The notes under the pieces are model-generated. The model saw nothing but the letters and a program-made list of their open reading frames with translations. It was not told where the DNA came from and ran no database searches. The position numbers and the translations under genes are program-made. Shown piece by piece: positions 62,446-63,437 of a stretch of 63,437 bases of DNA. Position 1 is the stretch's first letter, and each line of letters starts with the position of its first letter. The stretch lies in the IMG/VR virus record IMGVR_UViG_3300028925_005942, positions 1-63,437 of that record; one strand, given 5' to 3'. The DNA comes from a virus.

Positions 62446-62571
62446 TTATTCTAAATTATTCATTTTATCCTCTAACCTCTTGTTAGCTTTATTTCTTTTA
62501 CTTCCTGTCTTACAGCTAAATAGTATTAGTATTGTAGCTGCCAACAGTATGTAGTATATTATTAGTTCCAT
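62446..62571 (-). CDS. 41-residue membrane/lipoprotein-like peptide
   Basis: ATG 62571, TAA 62446. A hydrophobic span (LIIYYILLAATILILFSC) with a lipobox-like LFSC, then a basic tail. Could be lipid-anchored. Confidence 0.5.
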   Translation of the reverse strand: MELIIYYILLAATILILFSCKTGSKRNKANKRLEDKMNNLE

Positions 62572-62573
62572 AT

Positions 62574-62753
62574 TTATTTATTTAAAAGATTTAGTAACTG
62601 GTTGCTCGTATAAATACGGTCTTCACCGTCATAATTTTCATAGATGCAGGTAAAGTTATCATTTCGCCAAGTCCATAACGACTTGACGTTCTTCTTGATG
62701 TGGTCTTTTAATATCCACTTAATCGTTTTGTATGTTCTTTCTTCTTCTTTCAT
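62574..62753 (-). CDS. hypothetical 59-residue basic protein
   Basis: ATG 62753, TAA 62574. MKEEERTYKTIKWILKDHIK followed by SLWTWRNDNFTC. No domain recognised; fits the small-gene series. Confidence 0.5.
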   Translation of the reverse strand: MKEEERTYKTIKWILKDHIKKNVKSLWTWRNDNFTCIYENYDGEDRIYTSNQLLNLLNK

Positions 62754-62754
62754 G

Positions 62755-62838
62755 TTATTGTTTTTTATTTACATAACTTACTATTATAATTGCAACTACT
62801 GCAAAGATGATATAGTACATTAATATCTTTATGGCCAT
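62755..62838 (-). CDS. 27-residue membrane micropeptide
   Basis: ATG 62838, TAA 62755. One hydrophobic span (MYYIIFAVVAIIIVSYV) flanked by lysines. Small and uncertain. Confidence 0.4.
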   Translation of the reverse strand: MAIKILMYYIIFAVVAIIIVSYVNKKQ

Positions 62839-62850
62839 ATCACTACTATA

Positions 62851-63057
62851 TTATTTGTCATCTAACGTATTTATATTATTCATTAGGCTTTCATCTATCT
62901 TCCTTCTATTATTTATTGCGTTGCGAACCGATATTTGTGCCCACATCTCTGCGAAGTCTAGTAGTTGTTCTTCTGTGTATTCTTGGTTCCCTTCTGGGTC
63001 AAATACTGAATTCCATTCATCTATCTCATCTGAGTGTAAATATTCTTTTGCATCCAT
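62851..63057 (-). CDS. hypothetical 68-residue acidic protein
   Basis: Acidic and helical (DEIDEWNSVFDPEGNQEYTE), no domain recognised. Confidence 0.55.
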   Translation of the reverse strand: MDAKEYLHSDEIDEWNSVFDPEGNQEYTEEQLLDFAEMWAQISVRNAINNRRKIDESLMNNINTLDDK

Positions 63058-63075
63058 AATTTATTACGCCTATAA

Positions 63076-63103
63076 TTAGTGAGTAGGGCTTTTCTCTGTT
63101 AAT
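63076..63103. repeat. right-edge spacer repeat, copy 1
   Basis: TTAGTGAGTAGGGCTTTTCT and a few bases; similar to 63325-63350 (TTAGTGAGAGGGACTTTACT...). Overlaps the last codons of the 63076 gene. Confidence 0.5.
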
Positions 63104-63309
63104 TTTTTAATTCTATCTGATATTTTTTTAGCAATAGCTATTTCTAAATAATCCCTTGAGTATATTAATTTTTTAATAGAATGCAATTCTTTTATTACCA
63201 TTTCACTTGAATATTTATCTATAAATAGTTGTATTTCATAATTTGCTTTTTCTGATACACCAAACTTGTGATGTATTTTTGCCATTTCATCTTGTATATT
63301 AACTTCCAT
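63076..63309 (-). CDS. hypothetical 77-residue helical protein
   Basis: MEVNIQDEMAKIHHKFGVSE start; helical, ends TEKSPTH. Its 3' end lies in the repeated sequence that recurs at 63325-63350. Confidence 0.5.
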   Translation of the reverse strand: MEVNIQDEMAKIHHKFGVSEKANYEIQLFIDKYSSEMVIKELHSIKKLIYSRDYLEIAIAKKISDRIKKLTEKSPTH

Positions 63310-63324
63310 TTTCTATTCGCCCTT

Positions 63325-63350
63325 ATTAGTGAGAGGGACTTTACTCTGTT
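63325..63350. repeat. right-edge spacer repeat, copy 2
   Basis: Same spacer as at 63076-63103, here between the 63309 gene start and a cut-off gene. Confidence 0.5.
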
Positions 63351-63437
63351 TATTTTAATATTAATTTAATCTTTTGCCAAAATGTCATTTGTCTATAATC
63401 CCAATAGAAATTAATCGCTTGTGGTACTCCACTTTGG
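63350..63437 (-). CDS. partial gene, C-terminus only
   Basis: The last 28 codons of a leftward gene cut by the window edge (ending FWQKIKLILK). No function can be assigned. Confidence 0.4.
   Translation of the reverse strand, partial: QSGVPQAINFYWDYRQMTFWQKIKLILK

Overview
This window is most of the genome of a lytic tailed phage, very likely one that infects a marine flavobacterium or another Bacteroidetes. The DNA is AT-rich. Promoter-like sites match the Bacteroidetes -7 consensus TAnnTTTG rather than a TATAAT box, and start codons sit behind A-rich leaders with no Shine-Dalgarno. The fibre genes carry domain types typical of Bacteroidetes surface adhesins. Gene order (terminase, portal, scaffold, capsid, fibres, tail-ring proteins, a large tail/nozzle protein, ejected proteins, lysis) and the apparent lack of a long tail suggest a podovirus, reminiscent of Cellulophaga podoviruses and crAss-like phages. 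That placement is inference. No integrase, CI-like repressor or CRISPR was seen. No DNA or RNA polymerase gene was recognised, so these may lie outside the window.

Layout. (1) 1-17.55 kb, leftward: the replication/recombination set (RusA-like resolvase, PD-(D/E)XK nuclease, primase-helicase, DUF4373-type initiator/loader, DDLPF-tailed protein, winged helix, DnaA-domain-IV protein, RecE-like exonuclease, ERF annealing protein), then about 10 kb of small mostly unknown genes, many overlapping by 1-4 bases. This block contains a family of short palindromes (GTAGGAC-T/TT-GTCCTAC), a strand-biased ACTATCA motif, several microproteins and a degenerate tRNA-like pair. (2) 15.6-16.8 kb: a long non-coding stretch with TTGATAATCAA-type iterons and a very AT-rich segment, the best candidate replication origin. 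(3) 16.8-17.6 kb: leftward small cationic, HNH-like and cysteine-rich genes, fired from a divergent promoter pair at 17.57/17.63 kb. (4) 17.6-58.6 kb, rightward: a tandem-GroES-like gene, then packaging, capsid, fibre, tail, a 2904-residue ejected protein, and lysis (holin, amidase, candidate spanin). (5) 58.7-63.4 kb, leftward: GroEL, GroES, PhoH and small genes.

How it fits together: the left arm copies and recombines DNA (origin, initiator-type proteins, helicase, exonuclease/annealase). The right arm builds and packages particles and lyses the cell. The phage brings its own chaperonin plus two kinds of GroES-like protein, presumably for folding its large virion proteins. The most notable points are the palindrome family, a TGCATATGCATATGCA control element present three times, the candidate origin, the tandem Cpn10 protein, the adhesin-like mosaic fibre, and several genes shorter than 60 codons (a cysteine-rich 21-residue peptide, paired membrane micropeptides).
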